Part shown: piece after piece, positions 47,250 to 59,499 of the stretch
How positions within the stretch are numbered: the stretch's first letter is position 1
How the letters are laid out: every line of letters starts with the position of its first letter
Assembly: GCA_021613375.1 (NCBI GenBank)
Contig: CM038711.1
Span: forward strand, 22,997,723 to 23,061,722
Source of the DNA: Megaleporinus macrocephalus
Lineage: Eukaryota > Chordata > Actinopteri > Characiformes > Anostomidae
DNA: 64,000 nt
Direction of reading: 5' to 3'
Translations under genes and position numbers: made by a program
Notes under the pieces: model-generated
The model's input: only the letters and a program-made list of their open reading frames with translations
The model's database searches: none
Told to the model about the DNA's origin: nothing

Positions 47250-50200
47250 GACTCAGCCGCAGACTCAGACTAAGCCTCAGACTCAGACGCAGACACAGAC
47301 TAAGCCTCAGACTCAGACACTGCTACAGACTCAGCCAAAGACTGCCACAGACTGCCACAGACTCAGCCGCAAACTCAGCCGCAAACTCAGCCGCAGACTC
47401 AGCCGCAGGCATAGCCACAGACTCTGCCACAGACACAGTCGCAGACACAGCCACAGACACTGCCAAAGAAATTGCCACGGACACTGCCACAAACACTGCC
47501 AAAGACTCAGTCACAGACACTGCCACAACCTCAGCCACAGACACTGCCACAGACTCAGCCACAAACACTGCCACAGACTCAGCCACAGACTCAGCCACAG
47601 ACACTGCAACAGACTCAGACACACACTCAGCCACAAACACTGCCACAGACTCAGACACACACTCAGTCACAAACACTGCCACAGACTCAGCCACAGACAC
47701 TGCCACAGACTCAGCCACAGACACTGCCACAGACTCAGCCACAAACACTGCCACAGACTCAGCCACAAACACTGCCACAGACTCAGACACACACTCAGTC
47801 ACAAACACTGCCACAGACTCAGCCGCAAACACTGCCATAGACTCAGACACACACTCAGTCACAAACACTGCCACAGACTCAGCCACAAACACTGCCACAG
47901 AGTCAGCCACAGACTCAGCCACAGACACTGCCACAGACTCAGCCACAGACTCAGCTACAGAAAATCAGAGACTCAGCCGCAGACTCAGACTAAGCCTCAG
48001 ACTCAGACACAGACTAAGCCTCAGACTCAGCTGCAGGCTCAGACACTGCTACAGACTCAGCTGCAGGCTCAGACACTGCTACAGACTCAGCCAAAGACTG
48101 CCACAGACTGCCACAGACTCAGCCGCAAACTCAGCCGCAGACTCAGCTGCAGGCATGGCCACAGACACTGCCACAGACACAGTCGCAGACACAGCCACAG
48201 ACACTGCCAAAGAAATTGCCACAGACACTGCCACAAACACTGCCACAGACTCAGTCACAGACACTGCCCACAACCTCAGCCACAGACACTGCCACAGACT
48301 CAGCCACAAACACTGCCACAGACTCAGCCACAGACTCAGCCACAGAAACTTAAGAGACTCAGCCGTTGACTCAGACTAAGCCTCAGACTCAGCTGCAGAC
48401 ACAGACACTGCTACAGACTCAGCCAAAGACTGCCACAGACTGCCACAGACTCAGCGCAGGCATAGCACAGACACTGCCACCCGACTCAGTCGCAGACACA
48501 GCCACAGCCACAGACACTGCCAAAGAAATTGCCACAGACTGCCACAGACTCAGCCGCAGACTCAGCCGCAGGAATAGCCACAGACACTGCTACAGACCTC
48601 AGTCGCAGACACAGCCACAGACACTGCCAAAGAAATTGCCACAGACACATGCCATAGACACTGCCACAGGACTCAGCCACAGACACTTGCCCACAGGACT
48701 TAGCCACAGACACTGCCACAGACTTAGCCACAGACTCAGCCACAAACACTGCCACAGACTCAGACACACACTCAGTCACAAACACTGCCACAGACTCAGC
48801 CACAGACACTGCCACAGACTCAGCCACAGACACTGCCACAGACTCAGCCGCAGACTCAGACTAAGCCTCAGACTCAGACGCAGACACAGACTAAGCCTCA
48901 GACTCAGACACTCGCTACAGACTCAGCCAAAGACTGCCACAGACTGCCACAGGACTCAGCCGCAAACTCAGCCTGCAAACTCAGCCGCAGACTCAGCGCA
49001 GGCATAGCAACAGACTCTGCCACAGACACAGTCGCAGACACAGCCACAGGACACTGCCAAAGAAATTGCCACGGACACTGCCACAAACAATGCCAAAGAC
49101 TCAGTCACAGACACTGCCACAACCTCAGCCACAGGACACTGCCACAGATCAGCCACAAACACTGCCACAGACTCCAGCCACAGACTCAGCCACAGACACT
49201 GCAACAGACTCAGACACACACTCAGCCACAAACACTGCCACAGACTCAGACACACACTCAGTCACAAACACTGCACAGACTCAGCCACAGACACTGCCAC
49301 AGACTCAGCCACAGACACTGCCACAGACTCAGCACACAGACTCAGCCACAAACACTGCCACAGACTCAGACACACACTCAGTCACAAACACTGCCACAGA
49401 CTCAGCCGCAAACACTGCCATAGACTCAGACACACACTCAGTCACAAACACTGCCACAGACTCAGCCACAAACACTGCCACAGAGTCAGCCACAGACTCA
49501 GCCACAGACACTGCCACAGACTCAGCCACAGACTCAGCTACAGAAAATCAGAGACTCAGCCGCAGACTCAGACTAAGCCTCAGACTCAGACACAGACTAA
49601 GCCTCAGACTCAGCTGCAGGCTCAGACACTGCTACAGACTCAGCTGCAGGCTCAGACACTGCTACAGACTCAGCCATAGACTGCCACAGACTGCCACAGA
49701 CTCAGCCGCAAACTCAGCCGCAGACTCAGCTGCAGGCATGGCCACAGACACTGCCACAGACACAGTCGCAGACACAGCCACAGACACTGCCAAAGAAATT
49801 GCCACAGACACTGCCACAAACACTGCCACAGACTCAGTCACAGACACTGCCACAACCTCAGCCACAGACACTGCCACAGACTCAGCCACAAACACTGCCA
49901 CAGACTCAGCCACAGACTCAGCCACAGAAACTTAAGAGACTCAGCCGTTGACTCAGACTAAGCCTCAGACTCAGCTGCAGACACAGACACTGCTACAGAC
50001 TCAGCCAAAGACTGCCACAGACTGCCACAGACTCAGCCGCAGGCATAGCCACAGACACTGCCACAGACTCAGTCGCAGACACAGCCACAGCCACAGACAC
50101 TGCCAAAGAAATTGCCAGAGACTGCCACAGACTCAGCCGCAGACTCAGCCGCAGGAATAGCCACAGACACTGCTACAGACTCAGTCGCAGACACAGCCAC

Positions 50201-50450
50201 AGACACTGCCAAAGAAATTGCCACAGACACTGCCATAGACACTGCCACAGACTCAGCCACAGACACTGCCACAGACTTAGCCACAGACACTGCCACAGAC
50301 TTAGCCACAGACTCAGTCACAAACACTGCCACAGACTCAGCCACAGACTCAGTCACAAATACTGCCACAGACTCAACCACAGACACTGCCACAAACACTG
50401 CCACAGATTCAGCCACACTGCCACAGACTCAGCCACAGACTCAGCCACAG
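47250..50450. repeat. Duplication of about 1583 bp within the array
   Basis: tcagctacagaaaatcagag occurs at 47951 and 49534 (1583 apart), and cacagaaacttaagagactc at 48341 and 49923 (1582 apart). The copies meet near 48.85 kb, inside the indel-rich zone. Confidence 0.7.
48450..49350. other. Indel-rich stretch, probable consensus error
   Basis: The 12-bp register is broken repeatedly by single-base insertions or losses: tcagcgcagg for tcagccgcagg, ccacccgactcag, acagacctcagtc, cacaggactcagcc, cacttgcccacagg, cactcgctacag, cagcctgcaaac and agactccagcc. The duplicate copies at 47.38-47.9 kb and 50.03-50.3 kb keep the clean register at matching positions. This clustering fits an unpolished long-read segment better than biology. 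Confidence 0.65.
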
Positions 50451-50850
50451 ACACTGCCACAGACTCAGTCGCAGACACAGCCACAGACACTGCCAAAGAA
50501 ATTGCCACAGACTGCCACAGACTCAGCCGCAGACTCAGCCGCAGGAATAGCCACAGACACTGCTACAGACTCAGTCGCAGACACAGCCACAGACACTGCC
50601 AAAGAAATTGCCACAGACACTGCCATAGACACTGCCACAGACTCAGCCACAGACACTGCCACAGACTTAGCCACAGACACTGCCACAGACTTAGCCACAG
50701 ACTCAGTCACAAACACTGCCACAGACTCAGCCACAGACTCAGTCACAAATACTGCCACAGACTCAGCCACAGACACTGCCACAAACACTGCCACAGATTC
50801 AGCCACACTGCCACAGACTCAGCCACAGACTCAGCCACAGACACTGCCAC
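50110..50850. repeat. Tandem pair with about 392-bp offset
   Basis: 50112-50458 and 50504-50850 repeat each other almost exactly, including the variant string gaaattgccacagacactgc and an atagacactgcc unit. Frames on both strands are duplicated accordingly. Confidence 0.75.
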
Positions 50851-51679
50851 AGACTTAGACACACACTTAGTCACAAACACTGCCACAGACACAGCCACAA
50901 ACACTGCCACAGTCAGCCACAGACTCAGCCACAGACTCAGTCACAGACACTGCCACAGACTCAGCCACAGACACTGCCACAGACTTAACTACAGACTCAG
51001 CCACAAACACTGCCACAGACTCAGCCACAGACTCAGCCACAAACACTGCCACAGACTCCGCCACAAACACTGCCACAGACTCAGCCACAGACTCAGTCAC
51101 AGACTCAGCCACAGACACTGCCACAGACTCGGCCACACACTCAGCCGCAGACTCAGCCACAGACTCAGCCACAAACACTGCCACAGACTCAGCCACACAC
51201 TCAGCCGCAGACTCAGCCACACACTCGGCCACAAACACTGCCACAGACTCAGCCACAAACACTGCCACAGACTCAGCCGCAGACACTGCCACAGACTCAG
51301 ACACACACTCAGTCACAAACACTGCCACAGACTCAGCCACAGACACTGCCACAGAGTCAGCCACACACTCAGCCACAGACACTGTCACAGACTCAGCCAC
51401 AAACACTGCCGCAGAGTCAGCCGCAGGCATAGCCACAGACTCAGTCGCAGACACAGCCACAGACACTGGCAAAAAAATTGCCACAGACTGCCACAGACTC
51501 AGCCGCAGACTCAGCCGCAGGCATAGCCACAGACACTGCTACAGACTCAGTCGCAGACACAGCCACAGACACTGCCACAGACACAGCCACATACACTGTC
51601 ACTGACTCAGACACTGACACAGACACTGCCACTGCCACAAACACTGCCACAGACTCAGACACACACTCAGTTCCAAACA

Positions 51680-52670
51680 CTGCCACAGACTCAGCCACAG
51701 ACACTGCCACAGAGTCAGCCACACACTCAGCCACAGACACTGTCACAGACTCAGCCACAAACACTGCCACAGACTCAGCCACAAACACTGCCACAGACTC
51801 AGACACACACTCAGTCACAAACACTGCCACAGACACTGCCACAGACTCAGACACACACTCAGCCACAAACACTGCCACAGACTCAGCCACACACTCAGTC
51901 ACAAACACTGCCACAGACTCAGCCACAGACACTGCCACAGACTCAGCCACAGACACTGCCACAGACTCAGCCACAGACTCAGCCACAGACTTAGCCACAG
52001 ACTCAGTCACAGACACTGCCACAGACACTGCCACAGACACAGCCACATACACTGTCACAGACTCAGACACTGACACAGACACTGCCACTGCCACAGACCC
52101 TGCCACTGCCACAGACCCTGCCACAGACTGTGCCACAGACACAGACACAGCCACAGACTCAGACACTGCCACTGCCACAGACCCTGCCACAGACACATAC
52201 ACAAACACAGCCACAGACACTGCCACAGACTCAGCCACAGACACTGCCACAGACTCAGACACTGACTCAGCCACTGCCACAGACCCTGCCACAGACTCAG
52301 CCACAGACACATACACAAACACAGCCACAGACACTGCCACAGACTCAGCCACAGACACTGCCACAGAGTCAGCCACACACTCAGCCACAGACACTGTCAC
52401 AGACTCAGCCACAAACACTGCCACAGACTCAGCCACAAACACTGCCACAGACTCAGACACACACTCAGTCACAAACACTGCCACAGACACTGCCACAGAC
52501 TCAGACACACACTCAGCCACAAACACTGCCACAGACTCAGCCACACACTCAGTCACAAACACTGCCACAGACTCAGCCACAGACACTGCCACAGACTCAG
52601 CCACAGACTCAGCCACAGACTTAGCCACAGACTCAGTCACAGACACTGCCACAGACACTGCCACAGACAC
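51680..52670. repeat. Repeat of about 654 bp near the right end of the array
   Basis: The run starting agagtcagccacacactcag occurs at 51711 and 52365 and continues in parallel through cactgtcacagactcagcc and acacatacactgtcactgac-like units. The right part of the array is also richer in gacactgccactgccacaga variants. Confidence 0.6.
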
Positions 52671-53042
52671 AGCCACATACACTGTCACAGACTCAGACAC
52701 TGACACAGACACTGCCACTGCCACAGACCCTGCCACTGCCACAGACCCTGCCACAGACTGTGCCACAGACACAGACACAGACACAGACACAGACTCAGAC
52801 ACTGCCACTGCCACAGACCCTGCCACAGACTCAGCCACAGACACATACACAAACACAGCCACAGACACTGCCACAGACTCAGCCACAGACACTGCCACAG
52901 ACTCAGACACTGACTCAGACACTGCCACAGACCCTGCCACAGACTCAGCCACAGACTCAGACACTGCCACTGCCACAGACCCTGCCACAGACTCAGCCAC
53001 AGACACTGCCACAGAGTCAGCCACAGACACTGCCACAGACTG

Positions 53043-53650
53043 TATTGAAAAGACTAATTTGTTAGTGACAGCCAGCTAGCCCATTTAGTAGGTCTAACAG
53101 GTTTAATTGTTTGGCTAAACCTAGAATGCTTCTACATGTAAACTTTGGTGTCTGCATCTCACACTAGGGTTGTCAGATGTCTGATTTTGCATCGGAGCGT
53201 CCAGTTTTGAGCTCGGTTTTCAAATTGGCACTGCTGACTGCTTACTAAAATGTCTTGTTGAGTCCAACTCCAAAGGGATTCATTTTTAAGTAGATAAAGA
53301 GCTGTTCCAGCTAGGCCATTCTGTTTCTCTCCTCTGCTTCTCTCTGCCTCAGTCCTCTGTCTAACGGCTACACTGATCTGTGTTGTGTCTGATGAGTCAG
53401 GTGGTATAAGCAGTCACCCTCAAAGGTGATATAAAGCCTAAACTGCTGGAGTTACGATTGTACAGATGGAGTCATTGGTGTCTCCATGAGGGGCCTCATA
53501 AAGATATGAGTAGACATGGTCACTGCAGGCCCTCTGTGCCATGGTCCCCATGTCCCCAGATAGTTATGCCACTGTGTAGATGTATGTGTCTGACAGTGAA
53601 TGTATTTGTTTGAGTGTCTTTTGTTGCCATGTGTTTAGTGCTTTGTGGGG
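53043..53650. other. Right flank of the tandem array, no gene recognised
   Basis: The array stops abruptly at about 53042 (tgtattgaaaagactaattt). Following unique sequence shows no domain-bearing frame. Confidence 0.5.
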
Positions 53651-53834
53651 ACCAAATGTTTATGATTGCCAGGATGAAGGAACCACTGAAAGCTGATGAT
53701 GTGGGACGCGTGCTTGTTTCCAACAACAACATTTCCCTTTGTCTGCTGAGATTAAGGTTATGGTTCAGGGTTAGTCAGATTTGGTAAGAAAGACGTCACT
53801 CACAATACAATAATAGAAATCCAAAGAGTGTGTG
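53651..53834. repeat. Dispersed duplicated segment (copy 1; partner at 57881-58108)
   Basis: accaaatgtttatgattgcc through agctgatgatgtgggac, tttgtctgctgagattaagg and tcagatttggtaagaaag to cacaatacaataatagaa, all shared with 57881-58108 in the same orientation. Copy 1 lacks a 30-40 base stretch present in copy 2. Confidence 0.85.
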
Positions 53835-53999
53835 TGCGAGTGTGTGTGTGTGTCAACCTGAAGACGTGTGTTTTGGGTTGTTTAGAGTGGAATCGAAATG
53901 TGTGCGTATTGTCTGGGCAGCGTAAAGCGGGCAGGCGTCTACTGAGCCCCTGCTTTCTTTTATGTGCTCTTAATGAAGAGAGTAGAGGCGGCTGAGAGT
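53835..53999. repeat. GT-rich microsatellite and spacer
   Basis: GT-rich tract at about 53828-53853 followed by ordinary sequence. Confidence 0.5.
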
Positions 54000-54590
54000 G
54001 AGGTGGCATTCATCCAACAGGCTTCTGCCAGAGTCACGTGAGCAGTGTGGCAACATGGGCTCGCAGAACTCGTCCTTGGTGGAATTAATTGGCTTGGCGC
54101 TGTGTTGTATCTGCTCTTCTGCACTGCAGCAGTACATTCTATTAAAGAGAGAATAAGAGGCTGACAGATCGCACCGTGTGTGTGCTTGCGTGTGTGAAAG
54201 TTTGCAGAAGCCTTATGCGTGAATGTGGCTCTGCTGAGATTTCATGATGTGAAATCTCTGATAAAGCTCTCCGAGCTGAGTTTTATATCGACCATCTCAG
54301 GATGTTGACTGTTACAATGTCCAGTGCTGTCCAGCACCAGACGTCCTGTGTGAGCCTTCAGTATCAGCAACTGGCAAGAAATTTGGAATGAAGCGTGATG
54401 AAACAGATCTGTCTTTTGGGATTTGACGAATACAGCAAGACATTTGTTACAAACGCTCGCGTACAGACACGCACAGAAAAGACTTTCTATCCGGGGTCTC
54501 AGGAGCCGAGGGAAGCTGGCAGTGGCGGCTGAATCAGGAAAATGATCTGCAGCATTAGTAATTCAGGCACTAGTGCACCAGTTCAAGTGC
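54000..54590. promoter_or_regulatory. Candidate conserved non-coding block
   Basis: Repeat-free sequence with gtggaattaattggcttggc (54079-54098), gtacattctattaaagagag (54132-54151) and a second stretch around 54240-54420. The texture is enhancer-like. There is no coding frame. Confidence 0.25.
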
Positions 54591-54599
54591 TTAATATTG

Positions 54600-54664
54600 C
54601 GAGTGTGTGTATGTCTGTGCGTAAGCATGTGTATGCGTGTGTGCACACGTGTGTGTGTGTGTGT
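54600..54664. repeat. GT-rich imperfect microsatellite
   Basis: Alternating purine-pyrimidine GT repeats with interruptions, ending in a pure GT run at about 54648-54664. Such tracts can adopt Z-DNA. Confidence 0.85.
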
Positions 54665-55751
54665 AAGAAAGAAATGGCACGATAATGCATTCTGAAGAGA
54701 TGAGCCTCTTTGCAGCAGACCTCGGGGAGCCGGAGGAGCGCTCACTAACTGAGCGCCTTCACCCCGGCCACACGAACCAATCACACGCACGCGCTCACAT
54801 CTCCCCATCTAACTACCACAAGAATGGAAAAAAGAGTCCCCAGCCACAGCAGCCAGGCACTGTACATTGGACTCAGGACTAGTGCTTACAATGCGCAACG
54901 ATATCTGAATTGTATCAGTATTGACAGATTACTGCATACAGATTACACAACTGGACAGATGTTAAGACATTTCTAACCAATATTTAATGACACATTTACT
55001 GTACTTTAGTCAGAATATCACAATGTTCAGATGTTTCTTTGTGTAAAATGTATGTCATTTATTTATTCAGTTTTTAGTTGAGAAGGAGGTTACATGTAAG
55101 ATTCACCTGAGTAAGGAAGAAGAAATTTAAAGTATATTGTAACGTCCTGCTACCTGTTCAGTCCAGCACTGGAGGCTTGGAAATGCGAAGAGGAAAGGGT
55201 GGAGCACAACTGGCTACTCCTAACATGTGGTATGGTTGTTCAGTATCCACTGCTGCTGTGTTTAATAAAAGAGCTTTTAGAGTTTCTCTGCATCTTCTTA
55301 CTCTGAGCCCATGTGTGTTACTCTGTGTTACAATATTAAAGTGAAATAACAGTTTCTAAATGACAAGCCTTGCAATGGAGCAAGATCTTGTAGACCACCA
55401 CATTAACAGGTGTTTCTGTTCACCCGTCCAATGTGTGAAGACACCTCAACACAATAATTCTCAAAGGATGTGTAGTTCTCAAGGAACTGTTACTGAGAAA
55501 AGAAAATGAGAATTTTTGAATCTCAAAACACTGTACTGTCCACACCTTAACACCACTGAATGCGTTTAGGTGTACATTTGGACTGTGGAAAACAGAAAAT
55601 GCAACCAGGTCCTAACACTGAACTTTTGAAGTGTGGAAAAATATCCATGCAGGTTTCTTTGAAACTGAAAACTGAAAGTTTCAGAGTCTCCTGTAAAGAA
55701 TGGAAGCTGCAGTAAAGGCAATGATTTTGCTAGTTCTAGGCTTATATTAAA
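54665..55751. other. No gene recognised
   Basis: Mixed then AT-rich sequence; no domain or RNA gene seen. Confidence 0.5.
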
Positions 55752-56330
55752 TATACACTACTGTGCAAAAAGTCTTGGTCAGCTAAGCTCGTAGTTTGAA
55801 ACTCTGTATCTTGGCAATAAGTGTATTTTCACCGGTAAAAACACCAGATACCATTAGAAACGGATGTAAAAAAGCATAAATACAATGCAAAGTAGCATGA
55901 ATATCTTGTTCTGAAAGAAAGTAAATAATATCTTGTGTGCCATATTTGATTAACAAAGTGTAGCTTCAGATTTCTCCTGGATGCCCCAGACACTGCAAAC
56001 ATTTATTACATATCTTCACCAGCAATCTGGATTTAGCCTAATGAAGTACTGCGTAGTCAAGCAGGTATTAGATGATAATTGTAAATAATACTGGGTTGCC
56101 ACAAATAGAATCTTGGAAATTATTAAATAAACACACTGACATATGTACAACCACTACTTACTGTATTAATACTAGCTTAATATTTAAAAATATAGTGTTT
56201 TGCAAGTATCCACATCTTCCCACATTCCAATATTTATGTCTTCATACTAGACACAGGGGCAAAAAACACTGTTGTCTATGAAGGCTTACTTGGTGCAAAA
56301 GCATAAGAAACACCTTTTATCTTTGAAATG
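55752..56330. repeat. Decayed DNA-transposon-like repeat
   Basis: Begins atatacactactgtgcaaaa followed by agtcttggtcag, resembling the ACTGTGCAAAAGTCTTAGGCAC end of a common vertebrate repeat. Its distal part (56290-56325) shares ttggtgcaaaagcataagaa with 1115-1151. No frame survives. Confidence 0.45.
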
Positions 56331-56384
56331 GTAAAGTTTTAATCTTATATAGATATTTGCTAATATGCATTTATCCCAGTTCAG

Positions 56385-56535
56385 AAGATGTACCACCCTG
56401 GAGAGCTTCAACACTGGCTCCAATATCCAGATGCTGCAGAATTACCTTTATTAACTGGACCAGGTGTGCTTGATTAGGGGTGGAGCTAAACTCTGCCTAG
56501 TGGTAGATCTTCAGGACCAGGGAGAGGACAGCCTT
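56385..56535. repeat. Short dispersed fish repeat (MITE-like)
   Basis: Contains accaggtgtgcttgattagg and ggtggagctaaactctgcct, followed by tagatcttcaggaccaggga, a pattern common in fish MITEs related to hAT families. Confidence 0.5.
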
Positions 56536-56812
56536 GCATTAATGTAAGTTTTATTTTTAGTCCTTTTGGAACGTTTTTATTGGCTCGTCCATCATAAAAC
56601 GTTCACAAGATGTAAAGAATTTACACAAATGGTGTAAATAAATGTGTTAGAAGGCTTTTATATGACAGCAACAATATAAGAATAGATGCATGTGCAAGAG
56701 CCATGTGTGCTTGTGAGAGAAATGGAGAGAATAGAGAAAGATGTTCACGTGTGTGTGGGCGCTCTCATGCACTAGGAATGTCCTTGGCACCTGCTTGTGA
56801 GTGTGAGATTGC
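56536..56812. other. No gene recognised
   Basis: Unique-looking spacer before a GT microsatellite. Confidence 0.4.
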
Positions 56813-56859
56813 ATGTGTGTGTGTGAGAGAGTGTGTATGTGTGTGTGTGTGTGTGTGTG
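56813..56859. repeat. (GT)n compound microsatellite
   Basis: GT runs with a gagaga interruption, the longest pure run ending at about 56859. Confidence 0.9.
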
Positions 56860-56959
56860 CAGACCTGAAGCAGCAATGGCTTTGACAGGCTGATAATGGG
56901 GCTCTTTGTTGGGGCTGGCGCTGTGTGGAGGCCCCCCGCACACAGGCCTTATCTGGATC

Positions 56960-57180
56960 TCTCAGGGGGGCGGAGAGAGAGGGAGTGAGAGCGAGAGAGA
57001 GAGGAGAGCTGTCCCCACTGAGGCTCACGCCCTTATCGCTCTGACAGCCAGCGCTTACAGTGCCAGTCAGATCATTTACAGGAACAGATTAATACCGGCC
57101 AATGAGTCACACACTTCTGAGACACCTACAGTTCGTCCATCAGCGACCACATGCACACACACTGCCCACCCCAGCTAGTC
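56960..57180. promoter_or_regulatory. Possible conserved non-coding block
   Basis: After a short GA-rich tract (56976-57003), 57005-57115 is repeat-free, GC-balanced sequence (gcgcttacagtgccagtcag at 57051-57070) of enhancer-like texture. Weakly supported. Confidence 0.2.
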
Positions 57181-57288
57181 ACACTCACTACTACCTTCAT
57201 CCTCTATCACTGCTGATCATTTACTTAATAGACACATGCTGTAACTTATACTATCTATTTCTCATTCAGCTCAACATTTGTTCTTGTA

Positions 57289-57636
57289 TATATACACTGA
57301 CCAGCCAGTTCATTACACCTCCATTTCATCAGCTGTTTCTACAATTACTGTGTCCATCTGTTTCTCTGCTTACTTTGTTAGTCCTGTTCTTCAGTGGTCA
57401 GATCTACCACAAGGAACACCACAGAGCAGGTGTTATGCAGGAGGTGGATTATTCTTAGCACTGCAGTGATACTGACATGGTGAGGTTGTGTTAGTGTGTG
57501 TTGGGCTGGTACGAGGTGGTAACAAAGTATGCAGAGAAACACAGACACATAGAGAAATCCTATACAGTAAGTGGACAATGGACAATGTGCGTAGATGTAA
57601 GGATGTATAGTTAATGATATGGCTGGTCGGCGTATA
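57289..57636. mobile_element. TA-flanked MITE (Tc1/mariner-like ends)
   Basis: The left end tatacactgaccagccagt and right end tatggctggtcggcgtata are inverted relative to each other with few mismatches. Internal gatctaccacaaggaacacc, gcactgcagtgatactgaca and tgttagtgtgtgttgggctg match the family seen at 30180-30530. Non-coding, about 350 bp. Confidence 0.65.
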
Positions 57637-57860
57637 TAAGAGATCTTTTGTCATGATACAGATTAGAAGTTATTGTTTGTTCTGTCATCCTTAAAATTCC
57701 TGACCTGATTTTTCACAATACCATTGCTTGACATTTTAACACCCAAAAAGTTGCAAGTGCAGACAATGCAGAACGTAAATCAAATGTAAATCATAATTGT
57801 ATTGTCTAAAAGCAACATTTTTGGCTGTTAAGGGTTCAAATTGTCCAGGTAGCTATTTTG
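57637..57860. other. No gene recognised
   Basis: AT-rich spacer. Confidence 0.45.
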
Positions 57861-58125
57861 GTGTGGCCCAAAACTGCATCACCAAATGTTTATAACTGCC
57901 AGAATGAAGAAACCACTGGAAGCTGATGATGTGGGACATGCGGTTGTTTCCTACAAATCATGAAACAGCTTTTAAAACAACAACATTTCCCTTTGTCTGC
58001 TGAGATTAAGGTTATGGTTCAGGGTTAGTCAGATTTGGTAAGAAAGATTGTATTGTATTGTATTGTGTCACTCACAATACAATAATAGAAAACCAAACAG
58101 TGTGTGTGGCCCAAAACTGCATCAC
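57861..58125. repeat. Duplicated segment (copy 2) bounded by a 22-bp direct repeat
   Basis: The segment 57881-58108 aligns with 53651-53834. It is bounded by gtgtggcccaaaactgcatc plus ac, present at 57861-57882 and again at 58104-58125. Inside, a short attgt expansion (58047-58067) pairs with cacaatacaata (58073-58084) in a 12-bp hairpin. Confidence 0.8.
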
Positions 58126-58290
58126 ATCTGGCATTTACTTGCAGCCCACATACCACATGGAATAATGGCACACAAGTGGACCAATGCAGTTGCCAGAGCT
58201 CAGTGTTTACTCCTAGTAGTGGGCTGCATCTTAGCCACCTTAACCGCAGATGCCAGATTGGGCCCACCACTGCAAACCGCTAGTAAACCA
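58126..58290. repeat. Foldback-like repeat tail
   Basis: atctggcatttacttgcagc and cccac are followed about 90 bases later by gtgggctgcat and atgccagat in inverted order. This suggests a decayed foldback repeat, of a family rich in ATCTGGC motifs. Confidence 0.4.
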
Positions 58291-59400
58291 CCAGCCTGTT
58301 AAAACAACTCCCCACTTGAGAAAGATTTCCGCTGCTGCACACAGACACCAGACCTAGGGAAGCAGGTGCTCCCCCCTCATTGAGTACTAGTGGCATTGAT
58401 AGGAACACCCTCCTGATAATATTAACTTATTTTCCAAAATAAGCCTATATGTGAAATGTCAAATAGAATATTTAACTATGTGCCCTCACTATCATGTTAA
58501 TGCTTATTTAAAACATAAATGATTTCCACATAGCTCATGTAAGCACTGACATCTCACAGAAGTGGCAGTTTGTCTTTGCTTACCAGTAGACAGCAGTGCC
58601 ATCTTTTCCCAAACTGGCCCACATCTGTGTACTGCTTATTTACTGAAAGTAATATGTAGGCTGTGAGATTATCAGGGATACACAGACATTTTGGCCACTG
58701 AAACATTCTGCCTAGAAATGGCATAAGTATATGGAATATATAAAATTTTAGGTTTTATAAAAAAGGCAGACAATTAAATAGGATTAAATAGAATGACAAC
58801 ATGCCAAAATGTAACACTTAACAAATAATTGAACTGATAATGAAATACTAATTAAAATCTTGCAGTGCAGACCTCTTCAAACAGTTTTAGCAGCAGATTT
58901 GCGATTTCTATTTGTAATCTCTGCTCATGTCGAGGATCAAAGGAGTTCTGCTACAGGTTTAATAACATTTTAAAACACTACCTCTTGCATGTTACAAAAA
59001 ATACAGCTGAACTACAGAAATAGAAAGGAATGTATCCGCACAAAAATATCAATAATAAAGTGTATTTCCTTCATTCTTTCAAAAGCATAAAGAAAACAGC
59101 AAAAAAGCAGTTTAGTGCTGGATTACATGGAGAGAATTTAAATTCTTGACTGAAACCTGTTGATGTAAGTTGACTAAGTAATAATTTAATGAATTACCAA
59201 AATATTAATTTTACATTTCAGTTATTCTTTTTCCTCTATTTCAATGTATTGGTGTATTTTACAGCATGTCCTATTATAAATAAAACCTTAATCTCAGTGG
59301 ATTAACTTGACTGATGATAATTTATCATAGAACAAAATGGCATTCTTTTTAACTGTACTAGTAACTATAGTTATAAGAGTTCACCCATCTACTTATTGTC
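58291..59400. other. No gene recognised
   Basis: AT-rich sequence. No supported feature. Confidence 0.5.
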
Positions 59401-59404
59401 CATA

Positions 59405-59447
59405 TAGATGGCATCTCTCTCTTTCTCTTTTTCTCTCTATCTCTATC

Positions 59448-59497
<50 letters not shown>
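59405..59497. repeat. (CT)n microsatellite
   Basis: CT-rich from 59413, with a pure CT run at 59451-59496. Confidence 0.9.

Positions 59498-59499
<2 letters not shown>

Larger units (their letters stand above)
38796..53042. repeat. Large (about 14.2 kb) tandem array of a 12-bp unit with higher-order structure
   Basis: The whole interval is built from 12-mers such as gccacagactca, gccacaaacact and gccacagacact, with minor variants (gccgcagactca, gccacacactca, ttaaccacagac). The + strand is C/A-rich and poor in T. Since 12 is a multiple of 3 and common units lack stops, frames stay open for hundreds of codons on both strands. Examples are 587 codons at 45510-47273 (+), 533 at 51478-53079 (+), and 531 at 51441-53036 (-), the last two overlapping. 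The products would be simple PQTQ / TATDSA / VAESVAVF repeats. No splice or start context supports a gene, so I treat it as a satellite-like array. Confidence 0.95.

Noticed and set aside
38796..53042. CRISPR array
   Set aside because: Units are 12 bp with no unique spacers, and the context is eukaryotic.
45510..53079. Very long open frames in the array (587, 533, 531, 425 and 443 codons) as a repetitive structural protein
   Set aside because: Long frames exist on both strands at the same positions. They arise because the 12-bp unit has no stops and is divisible by 3. There is no start context, splice pattern or composition shift, and indels shift the frame freely.
56072..57458. Short frames around the GT microsatellite and MITE as genes
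   Set aside because: Composition is dictated by GT/CA repeats and by the MITE at 57289-57636.
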